DNA of 64,000 bases from Tildeniella torsiva UHER 1998/13D (lineage in GTDB: Bacteria > Cyanobacteriota > Cyanobacteriia > Phormidesmidales > Phormidesmidaceae). The position numbers and the translations under genes were made by a program. Below, piece after piece: positions 26,039 through 33,935 of this stretch; position 1 is the first letter of the stretch; each line of letters begins with the position of its first letter. The notes under the pieces were generated by a model. The model was not told the DNA's origin, ran no database searches, and was given only the letters and a program-made list of their open reading frames with translations. The DNA is taken from positions 62,001-126,000 of the forward strand of contig JAHHIH010000017.1 of the NCBI GenBank assembly GCA_019358835.1, read 5' to 3'.

Positions 26039-27016
26039 CTAGTCTACGGCCACAGCCACCTCTTCCTCTTCGTAGACTTCCTCGGGTTCGTCGGTCACTT
26101 CCCCGGCTTGCTCAGCGGCCTGACGGCGCATGGCTTCGCGGTACTTGGCGGCCATCTCCTCGGCCTTGTCGTAGACCAGGTCAGGGTTCTTCACCATGTC
26201 GCCAGGCTCGGGCTCTAGCTGCTTGGTCGAGAGTGAGATCCGCCCGCGCTCGGCATCGAGGTCGATAATCATGACCTTGATTTCGTCATTGACGTTGAGC
26301 ACGCTATGGGGCGTGTCGATGTGGTCATGGGAAATCTCAGAGATGTGCAGCAGACCGCTGACACCGCCGATATCGATAAAGGCACCGTAGGGTTTGAGGC
26401 CGCGCACGGCACCCAGCACCACTTCGCCCACCTGTAGACCATTCATCTTGCGCTCAACCAGCGCACGACGGTGGCTGAGCACTAGGCGGTTGCGCTCTTC
26501 GTCTACTTCCAGAAACTTCAGGGGCAGGTCTTCGCCTACTAGGTCTTCCTTGGGCTTGCGGGTGCTGATGTGGGAGCCAGGAATAAAGCCCCGCAGACCC
26601 TCAATCCGCACCAGAGCTCCACCTCGGTTGGTGGCAAACACCCCAGAACGCACGGTGGCATCTTCTTGCTGAAGCTGGCGAACCCGCTCCCAGGCGCGCA
26701 TGTACTCAATGCGGCGAATGGAAAGGGTCAGCTGACCATCTTCGTTCTCATCGGTGAGAATAAAGAACTCGCGGGTTTCGTTGGAGCGCAGCACCTCTTC
26801 AGGATGATCAACTCTGTTGATCGACATTTCCTGAATCGGCAGATAGGCGGCGGTTTTAGCACCGATATCAATCAGGGCGCCCCTGGGCTCAAGGCTAAAC
26901 ACGGTACCAGAAACCGTATCGCCTGGGTTGAAGTGATAGTCGTACTTGTCTAAAAGTGCGGCAAAGTCTTCGTGTGTAAACCCGATGTCAGCGTCCTTTA
27001 CGTCCTGATTGAGCAT
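26039..27016 (-). CDS. rpsA: 30S ribosomal protein S1 (short cyanobacterial type)
   Basis: 325 residues with three S1 RNA-binding domains: about 30-100 (GDTVSGTVFSLEPRGALIDIG), 117-185 (VRSGVFATNRGGALVRIEG) and 199-268 (GEVVLGAVRGLKPYGAFIDIG, GLLHISEIS). The C-terminus is acidic (EEVYEEEEVAVAVD). Cyanobacterial S1 has three domains instead of six and supports translation initiation, often independently of Shine-Dalgarno pairing. ATG at 27016 has only a weak AGGA at 10-nt spacing. It is convergent with the ATL gene (9-bp gap), and 222 bp downstream of nrdR on the same strand. Confidence 0.96.
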   Translation of the reverse strand: MLNQDVKDADIGFTHEDFAALLDKYDYHFNPGDTVSGTVFSLEPRGALIDIGAKTAAYLPIQEMSINRVDHPEEVLRSNETREFFILTDENEDGQLTLSIRRIEYMRAWERVRQLQQEDATVRSGVFATNRGGALVRIEGLRGFIPGSHISTRKPKEDLVGEDLPLKFLEVDEERNRLVLSHRRALVERKMNGLQVGEVVLGAVRGLKPYGAFIDIGGVSGLLHISEISHDHIDTPHSVLNVNDEIKVMIIDLDAERGRISLSTKQLEPEPGDMVKNPDLVYDKAEEMAAKYREAMRRQAAEQAGEVTDEPEEVYEEEEVAVAVD

Positions 27017-27238
27017 GCTAGTGTTGTCCTATTATTTCTCCGTAATACTGCGGTTTCCGTGTAGACGTACAAAACAATCAACTCAGATATGTGACAGCCA
27101 GCCCCCACGCAGCAGCGTGCCGACATAGACAGCCCGATAAACCCACAGGATTAAAATTATAGCCGAAGAGGCGGTGTTGTTGATCTACGTCGCTAGGATT
27201 GGTTGAGGTTTGGCCTCAAACTCGCTGCCAATACTAGC

Positions 27239-27763
27239 TTATAGCGATTGAGCAGAAACTACGTAGGTGGAGGACTGACCATTCTCGGGGTTACCCATGG
27301 GGCGATCGCCCCGGTCATCCTGAAGCTGGCTCAACGTTTCTGCAAAATCGCGAATGCCCTGAAACTGACGATACACCGAGGCGAACCGCACAAAGGCTAC
27401 CTCATTCATGGCCTGGAGCTTGGCCAGCACCATGTCGCCAATTTCGGCGCTGCTCACCTCGCGGGTGGCCCGCTGCTGAAGTTCGGCTTCAATGTCATCG
27501 ACGATCGCCTCCATGGCCAGGGACGACACCGGAGTTTTTTCGCAGGCCCGCACAATGCCCCGCAGCACCTTGGAGCGCTCAAACAGTTCTCGGTCTTCGC
27601 TGCGCTTGATGACTGTAACGGGCACATACTCAATGCGTTCATAGGTCGTGAATCGTCGCTCACACTGCAGACACTCTCGCCGCCTGCGAATACTGCGTCC
27701 CGCTTCCGCCGATCGCGATTCTAAGACTCGGTTGTTCAGATGCTGACAGAACGGGCAATGCAT
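27239..27763 (-). CDS. nrdR: Transcriptional repressor NrdR
   Basis: 174-residue repressor of ribonucleotide reductase genes. The N-terminal zinc ribbon has Cys3, Cys6, Cys31 and Cys34 (MHCPFC and [13 protein letters not shown]), followed by an ATP-cone from about 49 to 139 ([22 protein letters not shown], shortened here as [11 protein letters not shown]). ATP or dATP binding controls DNA binding. The ATG at 27763 with GGGAG 7 nt upstream is the family start; a 12-codon extension upstream is not family-like. The last 20 residues, rich in N, Q and S, are an extra tail. No reductase gene is in the window. It follows the psbB-psbT unit, separated by a terminator. Confidence 0.95.
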   Translation of the reverse strand: MHCPFCQHLNNRVLESRSAEAGRSIRRRRECLQCERRFTTYERIEYVPVTVIKRSEDRELFERSKVLRGIVRACEKTPVSSLAMEAIVDDIEAELQQRATREVSSAEIGDMVLAKLQAMNEVAFVRFASVYRQFQGIRDFAETLSQLQDDRGDRPMGNPENGQSSTYVVSAQSL

Positions 27764-27821
27764 AGACACACTCCCAATGGGAGAAAAGAACCCAGCCACA
27801 GTGCTTTAGAGCCCTTGCAGC

Positions 27822-27867
27822 CGGGAAAAATAAAGGCAAACCTTCCCATTAGCGGAAAGGCTTGCCT
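27822..27867 (-). terminator. Terminator of the psbB-psbT transcript
   Basis: On the minus strand AGGCAAGCCTTTCC and GGAAGGTTTGCCT (27867-27854 with 27846-27834) form a long hairpin with one small mismatch, followed by TTTATTTTT. It lies about 105 bp after psbT. Confidence 0.8.
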
Positions 27868-27972
27868 CTATATTAATTAAATTGTGAGAAAACAATCGAA
27901 ATGGCTCAAAAGTCCCGTCAAATTTGCGTAAACCTCAACCCATCATCGGTCTAAAGGCATAGCCCGACAGGA

Positions 27973-28071
27973 CTAGTCCTTAGAAATACGGGGGGGTTCG
28001 CGAAAGGCGATCGCAAAGAACAGGGTGCCAATGATGCAGGCAAAAATGAAGATGTAAGCGACAGCTTCCAT
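27973..28071 (-). CDS. psbT: Photosystem II protein PsbT
   Basis: A 32-residue single-helix protein. It begins [20 protein letters not shown] and ends [10 protein letters not shown], which matches PsbT closely. PsbT sits at the photosystem II dimer interface near D1 and CP47 and helps repair of the acceptor side. The start ATG is at 28071. It lies 114 bp downstream of psbB on the same strand, the usual psbB-psbT order, and is followed by a clear terminator. It is too short for standard gene-length cut-offs but the match is unambiguous. Confidence 0.97.
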   Translation of the reverse strand: MEAVAYIFIFACIIGTLFFAIAFREPPRISKD

Positions 28072-28185
28072 GGTGAAAAAGGCTCCTATCTCAACCGGGT
28101 TGTCTTTAGTTTACAAAGATTAGATGTAACGTGCCCGACGGATGATGTTTTACAATCACCGCCGGGCACCTTAACTCACGCGAAA

Positions 28186-29718
28186 CTAAACCGTTTCTTC
28201 TTTACGAGTGGTGGTATCGCCCACCTTCGCGAAGAAACCCCATTCCACCTGCTCGGGGGACAGGTCGGGATCGACACCCGCAAACACATCGCGGAACAGG
28301 GTACGAGCCCCGTGCCAGATGTGACCAAAGAAAAACAGCAGCGCAAACACCGCGTGACCGTAGGTAAACCAGCCCCGAGTGCTCGTGCGGAACACCCCGT
28401 CAGAGCCGAGGGTTTCGCGGTCGAACTCGAAGGGTTCACCCAGCTGCGCCTTGCGGGCGTAGCGCTTCACTAGGGCAGGCTCAGAGATCGTTTGACCGCC
28501 GAGTTCACCGCCGTAGAAGGTCGCAGTTACGCCAGTCTGCTCAAAGCTGTACTTCGATTCAGCCCGACGGAAGGGAATGTCAGCGCGAACGACGCCATCC
28601 TTATCGACCAGCACCACGGGGAAGGTCTCGAAGAAGTTGGGCAGACGACGCACAAACAGTTCGCGCCCTTCCTTATCTTCGAAGACCGGATGACCCAGCC
28701 AGCCCTCGGCGATACCATCGCCTTGAACCATGGGGCCAACCCGGAACAAACCGCCCTTAGCAGGGCTGTTGCCCACGTAGTCGTAGAAAGCCAGTTTCTC
28801 AGGAATACCGGCGTAGGCGTCGGCCAGGGAGTACCCGGCGTTGACATCGGCCTGCACCCGACGCTGAATCTCTTGCTTGAAGTAGTCGCCATCCCACTGG
28901 TAGCGGGTGGGGCCAAACAGCTCGATGGGGGTAGCGGCACTGCCGTACCACATCGTGCCTGCCACCACAAAGGCCGCAAAAAACACCGCTGCGATACTGC
29001 TAGACAGCACCGTCTCGATGTTACCCATGCGCAGTGCCTTGTAGAGGCGCTGCGGCGGGCGCACCGTCAGGTGAAACAAGCCAGCAATAATGCCCACAAT
29101 GCCGGCGGCGATGTGGTGAGCCACAATACCGCCAGGGTTGAAGGGGTTAAAGCCTGCGGAACCCCACTCGGGGGCGACCCCCTGCACGTGGCCAGTGAGA
29201 CCGTAGGGGTCAGATACCCACATGCCAGGCCCCCAGAGGCCGGTCAGGTGGAAAGCACCAAAGCCAAAGCAAAGGAGACCCGATAGAAATAGGTGAATGC
29301 CAAACATCTTGGGCAGATCCAGCGCCGGTTCCCCGGTACGAGGATCGCGGAATAGGTCTAGATCCCAAAAGACCCAGTGCCAGCAGGCGGCTAAAAATAG
29401 CAGCCCGGCCAGCACGATGTGAGCCGCAGCCACGCCCTCAAAGGACCAGAAGCCAGGGTTTCCGGCGGATGCGCCAGTTACGCTCCAGCCGCCCCACGAC
29501 TGAGTTACGCCCAGTCGGGCCATAAAGGGTAGAACAAACATACCCTGCCGCCACATGGGGTTCAGCACGGGGTCGCTGGGGTCAAAGGTGGACAGTTCAA
29601 AGAGAGCCATCGAGCCGGCCCAGCCAGCTACCAGGGCCGTATGCATTAGGTGTACAGCAATCAGTCGCCCGGGATCGTTAACGACGACCGTGTGTACCCG
29701 GTACCAGGGTAGTCCCAT
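28186..29718 (-). CDS. psbB: Photosystem II chlorophyll-binding protein CP47
   Basis: 510-residue inner antenna protein of photosystem II with six membrane helices and a large lumenal loop E. The N-terminus [19 protein letters not shown] and conserved His residues in the helices ([48 protein letters not shown]) bind chlorophyll. Length equals that of other CP47 proteins. AGGAGGAG stands 8 nt before the ATG at 29718, a strong ribosome-binding site. psbT follows. The divergent upstream region is shared with a ferredoxin gene that leads to psbM. Confidence 0.99.
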   Translation of the reverse strand: MGLPWYRVHTVVVNDPGRLIAVHLMHTALVAGWAGSMALFELSTFDPSDPVLNPMWRQGMFVLPFMARLGVTQSWGGWSVTGASAGNPGFWSFEGVAAAHIVLAGLLFLAACWHWVFWDLDLFRDPRTGEPALDLPKMFGIHLFLSGLLCFGFGAFHLTGLWGPGMWVSDPYGLTGHVQGVAPEWGSAGFNPFNPGGIVAHHIAAGIVGIIAGLFHLTVRPPQRLYKALRMGNIETVLSSSIAAVFFAAFVVAGTMWYGSAATPIELFGPTRYQWDGDYFKQEIQRRVQADVNAGYSLADAYAGIPEKLAFYDYVGNSPAKGGLFRVGPMVQGDGIAEGWLGHPVFEDKEGRELFVRRLPNFFETFPVVLVDKDGVVRADIPFRRAESKYSFEQTGVTATFYGGELGGQTISEPALVKRYARKAQLGEPFEFDRETLGSDGVFRTSTRGWFTYGHAVFALLFFFGHIWHGARTLFRDVFAGVDPDLSPEQVEWGFFAKVGDTTTRKEETV

Positions 29719-30068
29719 TGACTACGCTCCTCCTCTAGGTAAAACAATGTTGTTTTGGGAATTGTCTTAAGCATGCCAGTACTGATTAGCCTATCAGAAT
29801 CAGGCTCTCAGTATTGCTCCAATTGCCCCGGCATCCCGCCGTTGCCTGAGGGGCTACGTCATTGTTGGATGCGGAATCATTTGGTACAGATGAGATGTAA
29901 CAATGAAATTACTTAACGAAGTGTAACTAGTCCCAATTTCTCTCGCAACTAGCTTGGGCTTTAGCCGAGGGCGATCGCGAGGGTTACGATTCAGAGACAC
30001 CTCGCCCCAGCGGCTAAAGGCCTGATTTACCGCTGCTAACGACGCTGAACGCGAAGGAGATTCCCTCA
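29719..30068. promoter_or_regulatory. 350-bp divergent regulatory region between psbB and the ferredoxin gene
   Basis: Holds the promoters of psbB (minus) and the ferredoxin gene (plus). On the minus strand GTTACACT (29927-29920) and GTTACATC (29901-29894) form a direct repeat with 26-bp period. Each half resembles the half-site of HLR1, the RpaB box of high-light genes, but the spacing is not the canonical 12 bp. A HIP1 octamer lies at about 29970. AAGGAG stands 9 nt before the ferredoxin ATG. No RNA gene was seen. Confidence 0.35.
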
Positions 30069-30407
30069 ATGGCTAATGTTAAGTTTGTTAACGAAGACAC
30101 CGAGATTGTCGTTGCCGATGGGGCCAACCTGCGTTTTAAGGCCTTAGAAAATCGCATTGACATCTATACGTTCAGCGGCAAGCTGATGAACTGCGGCGGC
30201 TACGGCCAGTGCGGCACCTGCGTCGTCGATGTGGTGGCGGGGGGCGAAAACCTTTCGCCCCGCACCCAGGTGGAAGAGCGCAAGTTAAAGAAGTGGCCTG
30301 AGAGCTGCCGATTGGCCTGTCAGACTACGGTGCACGGCCCGGTTTCAGTGGTTACGAAGCCCAACCGCAAGGCCAAGGCATCTACCCAGGCTTCGAAGAG
30401 CGCTTAG
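30069..30407 (+). CDS. [2Fe-2S] ferredoxin of the psbB locus
   Basis: 112-residue soluble electron carrier. The cluster motif is [16 protein letters not shown] (C-x5-C-x2-C) with the fourth cysteine in CRLACQT; this spacing differs from plant-type PetF (C-x4-C-x2-C) and is closer to the adrenodoxin-like and Fdx5-type cyanobacterial ferredoxins. The basic C-terminal tail ([16 protein letters not shown]) is an extension. ATG at 30069 with AAGGAG 9 nt upstream. It is divergent from psbB and 201 bp upstream of psbM on the same strand, which points to a role tied to photosystem II biogenesis or to a membrane-near redox step. The redox partner is unknown. Confidence 0.9.
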   Translation: MANVKFVNEDTEIVVADGANLRFKALENRIDIYTFSGKLMNCGGYGQCGTCVVDVVAGGENLSPRTQVEERKLKKWPESCRLACQTTVHGPVSVVTKPNRKAKASTQASKSA

Positions 30408-30608
30408 CTCTGATTGGTGAGCATAGCGAAGGGCTCTGGGTTGGCGCTGCATTCTCATCGGGTAGAGTGATATTCTGAAGTCGTTGGGTCTCTGGTGCAG
30501 TGAGTCTTGGGCGAGTTGGGCTAAAACAGGCTTGACAAGGGCAAGGATTGCTAGCGTTAGACGCTCGATGCGACGTTGTTGGGTTGAGAGTAGTAGAGGC
30601 AAGCACTG

Positions 30609-30719
30609 ATGGAAGTCAATAAGCTTGGTTTTGTAGCCAGCATTCTCTTTGTTCTGGTACCGACGGTTTTTCTGCTAATTCTGTACATTCAAACCTCTAG
30701 CAAGCAAACCGGATCGTAA
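30609..30719 (+). CDS. psbM: Photosystem II protein PsbM
   Basis: A 36-residue single-helix subunit. The sequence starts [19 protein letters not shown], continues with the helix end [11 protein letters not shown] and ends KQTGS, as in known PsbM. PsbM lies at the dimer interface of photosystem II. ATG at 30609. It is downstream of the ferredoxin gene and followed 90 bp later by a terminator. No strong ribosome-binding site is seen. Confidence 0.97.
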   Translation: MEVNKLGFVASILFVLVPTVFLLILYIQTSSKQTGS

Positions 30720-30809
30720 GGTCGCGGTTGGGGGCTGTTGCGCTTGGTCGCTGTTTCGCTGGCTTAAGGGACAGCGGGCCGGGCCATGGGAATTAGGTGT
30801 ATTCTTAGG

Positions 30810-30834
30810 GCGCTGGGTTAACCGGCGCTTTTTT
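30810..30834 (+). terminator. Terminator after psbM
   Basis: A 7-bp stem GCGCTGG/CCGGCGC (one G-T pair), loop GTTAA, then TTTTTT (30829-30834). It separates ferredoxin-psbM from the Anbu gene. Confidence 0.85.
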
Positions 30835-30905
30835 GCGGTTTTTATAGGTTGCGGCAGCCTAAACCTATGGGCTACGAGGCCGCCATGACGTACCGTTGGA
30901 AACCC

Positions 30906-31682
30906 ATGACCTACTGTTTAGGTATTTTGGTGAAGGAAGGGTTGGTGCTGGCTGCCGACTCTAGAACCAATGCTGGGGTTGACTATATTTCGTCGTACCG
31001 CAAGCTGTTTGATTTTTCTAAGCCGGGCGATCGCGTCATTTTGCTCTGTACTTCGGGCAACCTGTCGATTACCCAGGCGGTGGTGCATAAGCTAGAGCAA
31101 GATATTAAGCACGATCGCGAGCCCAATCTGCACAGCCTGCACAGCCTCTACGACATAGCTCGCCACCTGGGGGAGCAAATTCGCACCCTGCAGGAGGCCG
31201 ATCGCGCCTGGCTGGCCCAGGACAAAATTGATTTTAAGTGCAGCTTTTTGCTGGGGGGGCAGGTGCAGGGGGAGCTGCCAGAGCTGTTTTTAATCTACAG
31301 CCAGGGCAACTGCATCAAAGCCACCCCCGAGACACCATTTTTGCAGATTGGCGAAACCAAGTACGGCAAGCCCATCCTCGATCGCACCCTGGGGTTTGAC
31401 GTGCCCCTCGATGCGGTGGCCAAGTGCGCCCTGCTATCGATTGACTCGACCATGCGATCGAACCTGTCGGTGGGGCCGCCGATTCATATGGCCATGTACC
31501 AGACCGACAGCTTTGAAATTCGCCATCGGGCAAAGTTTCAGGCAGGGGATCCTTACCTGATCAAAATGCGGAAGCACTGGGAGGTGGCCCTGCGGGAAGC
31601 CTCGCTCAGCATGCCCGATATTTCGTGGAACCACGATGACACCCTTTTGCCCCTAGGGATTCCCAATCCGGGCGACACCTAG
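30906..31682 (+). CDS. Anbu-type proteasome-like peptidase
   Basis: 258-residue Ntn-hydrolase of the Anbu family, the bacterial relative of 20S proteasome beta subunits. Removal of the initial Met exposes the catalytic Thr1 (MTYCLGILVKEGLVLAADSRT). In mature numbering Asp17 and Lys32 sit where the catalytic Asp/Lys pair is expected. Anbu forms an open helical ring. In many proteobacteria it lies in an operon with a transglutaminase, a DUF403 protein and an ATP-grasp enzyme; none is adjacent here. The ATG at 30906 was chosen because it exposes the catalytic Thr; the frame extends 57 nt upstream with a less likely start. Peptide substrates are unknown. Confidence 0.92.
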   Translation: MTYCLGILVKEGLVLAADSRTNAGVDYISSYRKLFDFSKPGDRVILLCTSGNLSITQAVVHKLEQDIKHDREPNLHSLHSLYDIARHLGEQIRTLQEADRAWLAQDKIDFKCSFLLGGQVQGELPELFLIYSQGNCIKATPETPFLQIGETKYGKPILDRTLGFDVPLDAVAKCALLSIDSTMRSNLSVGPPIHMAMYQTDSFEIRHRAKFQAGDPYLIKMRKHWEVALREASLSMPDISWNHDDTLLPLGIPNPGDT

Positions 31683-31708
31683 GCAGGGGAGGCGATCTGA
31701 GGTTAGCT

Positions 31709-32497
31709 CTAGCTAGGCCAGTCCCCGGCTAGGACGGCAGCGGGGGTCGTTGGCCAAAGGTGCAACTGCTCTGGCCCTAGGTGAGGAGCTTGAACGGCGA
31801 TCGCACCCACGTAGCCTGGCCCTGGGTACCACTGATAGAGCTGACCTGGATGGGCTGACTTCGGTGCCGTCACCACGTTCACCGCAGTCGGCATCAAGGT
31901 CAGATCTGGAGTTTCTAAGCGTAACTCTAGGGTCTGCATGGAGTCGGCTATGCCCATGCCAAAGGATTTTAGCCAGGCTTCTTTACCCGTCCAGTAGCGC
32001 AAAAAGCGATGGTCGGCCTGGGGGTGCGGCAGGGTGAGCACGGTTTCGGCCTCGGTGGCTGTGAGGTAGCGGCGACAGAGGCCTAACAGCTGTTTCACCG
32101 ATCGTAGGGCTTCGATATCTACCCCGATCGCGCTCACGTCATCGGCGGTGCTAATGGCCACCAGCAGCCGCTGCCTGCTGTGGGACAGGTTGAACCGTGG
32201 CGGTGGAAAGGGTTGATCGCCATCTGGGCTGAGTTCTGGCTTGCCCTTAGGGCCGTAGGCAAAGGTAAGCGCGGCTGGCGTTTGGCCAGTGTAGCGGCTA
32301 AGCAAATAGCGTAGGCAGCCGCGACTGGTCAGAAATTGGTGCTGGGCCACAGGCCGGTGGATGTGCTGTAGCTGAGCCCGTTCTGTAGGCGATAGACAGG
32401 CTTTAAGGGCTGCTTGTACCGTCGGCTCCAGGGTTTCGGTGGCGAGCAGCCAAAGGTCGATGGCAGGTGATAGGCAGCCCTGGTAAAACTCAGACAT
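31709..32497 (-). CDS. 4'-phosphopantetheinyl transferase, Sfp/HetI type
   Basis: 262-residue enzyme that transfers phosphopantetheine from CoA to a serine of acyl or peptidyl carrier proteins. Motifs seen: FNLSHSRQRLLVA, GVDIEAL (metal-binding D and E) and FLRYWTGKEAWLKSFGMG (W-x-x-KE-A-x-x-K), the Sfp-type signature. This length is the broad-range Sfp/HetI type rather than the short AcpS; in cyanobacteria this one enzyme usually serves fatty acid synthase and natural-product carriers. ATG at 32497 is chosen because MSEFYQG begins close to the first strand. It is divergent from the NDH-2 gene. Confidence 0.93.
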   Translation of the reverse strand: MSEFYQGCLSPAIDLWLLATETLEPTVQAALKACLSPTERAQLQHIHRPVAQHQFLTSRGCLRYLLSRYTGQTPAALTFAYGPKGKPELSPDGDQPFPPPRFNLSHSRQRLLVAISTADDVSAIGVDIEALRSVKQLLGLCRRYLTATEAETVLTLPHPQADHRFLRYWTGKEAWLKSFGMGIADSMQTLELRLETPDLTLMPTAVNVVTAPKSAHPGQLYQWYPGPGYVGAIAVQAPHLGPEQLHLWPTTPAAVLAGDWPS

Positions 32498-32592
32498 AGA
32501 TGAGCCGTAACGGTGACGAGTAGCCGGGGCCACCTAGCGCTATTGTGCAGTAAGCTGGGCACCCTTGGCACAGCCCCCGCGTTTCTTCACCT

Positions 32593-33798
32593 ATGCCTGC
32601 GAAGCGTGCTATCTCTGCTAACTCAGAATCTGTGACTGGCGCTGTGCGAGTCTGCATTTTGGGCGGTGGCTTTGGCGGGCTGTACTGCGCGCTGGCTCTA
32701 CACCAGGGGCTGAAAAAATCGCCCCGGCCCATCCACATCACCCTGGTTGAGCCGCGCGATCGCTTCAACTTTACCCCGCTGCTCTACGAATTGCTCACCC
32801 AGGAACTGGCCCCCTGGGAGATCGCCCCCGCCTACCGAGAGTTGCTCAAACACACTGTCGTTAACTTGCGCCAGGACTGGGCCGAGCACATTGACATGGC
32901 GCAGCAGCGCGTCACCCTGCGCCACGGTGAACCAATCCCTTACGACTATTTAGTGGTGGCACTCGGTAGCCAAATGCGACCACCCGCTACCCCCGGCAGC
33001 CAGACCCATACGCTGCCATTTAACACCTTGCAGGATGCTGAACAGCTAGAGCGACGATTAAACGACCTCGAACAATCTCCCCAGGTGCGGGTGGTGGTGG
33101 CCGGGGCTGGCCCCAGCGGCGTAGAGCTGGCCTGCAAACTGAGCGATCGCCTTGGCAGCCGAGGCCACGTTACCGTGGTCGATCGGCGGGGCGAAATTCT
33201 GCGATCGTACCCCGAACGCATCCAGCGGGCGGCGGCACGGGCCTTGGCCAAACGGGGAATAGCGGTCTATCTGGATGCTGCGATCGAGTCGGTCGATGCC
33301 AGCGGGTTGACCTTTGGCTACGACGGTCAAATTCGCCACTGCCAGGCTGATATCACCCTGTGGACCGTGGGTACGGTGCCGCGATCGTGGCTTGGTAGCA
33401 ACCAACTGAAGCCGACTCTCTTTGGCCAATGCCCAGTGCGCCCCACCCTACAGTTGGTCGATCATCCCAACGTGTTTGTGCTGGGGGATATGGCCGCTAT
33501 GCCCGCTCCCGGACGCGATCGCGCCCCCACCACGGCCCAGGCCGCCTACCAGGCTGGTCCTGCGGTCGCCCACAATCTGCTTGCGCTGATCGCCAAGCGC
33601 CCCCTCAAACCCTTTTTTTACAACCATCTGGGCGATATGCTCACCCTCGGCCAGGGGGAAGCTGTGGTGTGCGGGTTTGGGCTGTGCATCACGGGGCGCT
33701 TGGGAGCTGTTTCGCGCCGCTGGGCCTACTGGCTGCGGCTGCCCACCCACGCCCATCGGTGGCGGGTACTTAAGCACTGGCTAGGTTTCAAGGCTTAG
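32593..33798 (+). CDS. Type II NAD(P)H dehydrogenase (NDH-2 family)
   Basis: 401-residue FAD enzyme that passes electrons from NAD(P)H to quinones without pumping protons. FAD motif: VCILGGGFGGLYCALAL; NAD(P)H motif: RVVVAGAGPSGVELACKL; second FAD contact: VFVLGDMAAMP; plus PLLYELLTQELAPWEIAP, the quinone-site stretch. The C-terminal amphipathic/hydrophobic segment (RRWAYWLRLPTHAHRW) would anchor the protein to a membrane face. Cyanobacteria have several copies (NdbA/B/C); NdbB of Synechocystis is a demethylphylloquinone reductase. Which class this belongs to cannot be judged by eye. ATG at 32593 fits. Confidence 0.9.
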   Translation: MPAKRAISANSESVTGAVRVCILGGGFGGLYCALALHQGLKKSPRPIHITLVEPRDRFNFTPLLYELLTQELAPWEIAPAYRELLKHTVVNLRQDWAEHIDMAQQRVTLRHGEPIPYDYLVVALGSQMRPPATPGSQTHTLPFNTLQDAEQLERRLNDLEQSPQVRVVVAGAGPSGVELACKLSDRLGSRGHVTVVDRRGEILRSYPERIQRAAARALAKRGIAVYLDAAIESVDASGLTFGYDGQIRHCQADITLWTVGTVPRSWLGSNQLKPTLFGQCPVRPTLQLVDHPNVFVLGDMAAMPAPGRDRAPTTAQAAYQAGPAVAHNLLALIAKRPLKPFFYNHLGDMLTLGQGEAVVCGFGLCITGRLGAVSRRWAYWLRLPTHAHRWRVLKHWLGFKA

Positions 33799-33935
33799 AC
33801 AGTCCAAGAATTTCCTTGGCGGTAGTTTATACGGCAATCTGTTTAGAGCAATTGGGCTAGAGTCGGCTTTCAGCAGGGGTTTGCTCGGATACCCTGCGGG
33901 GTTTCTGTAGCGCCCGGTGGGCAGAGATCAAGGCC

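Noticed and set aside
29854-30069. 71-codon frame on the minus strand in the psbB/ferredoxin promoter region
   Set aside because: No ribosome-binding site and no family likeness; it lies in a divergent promoter region that must hold two promoters.
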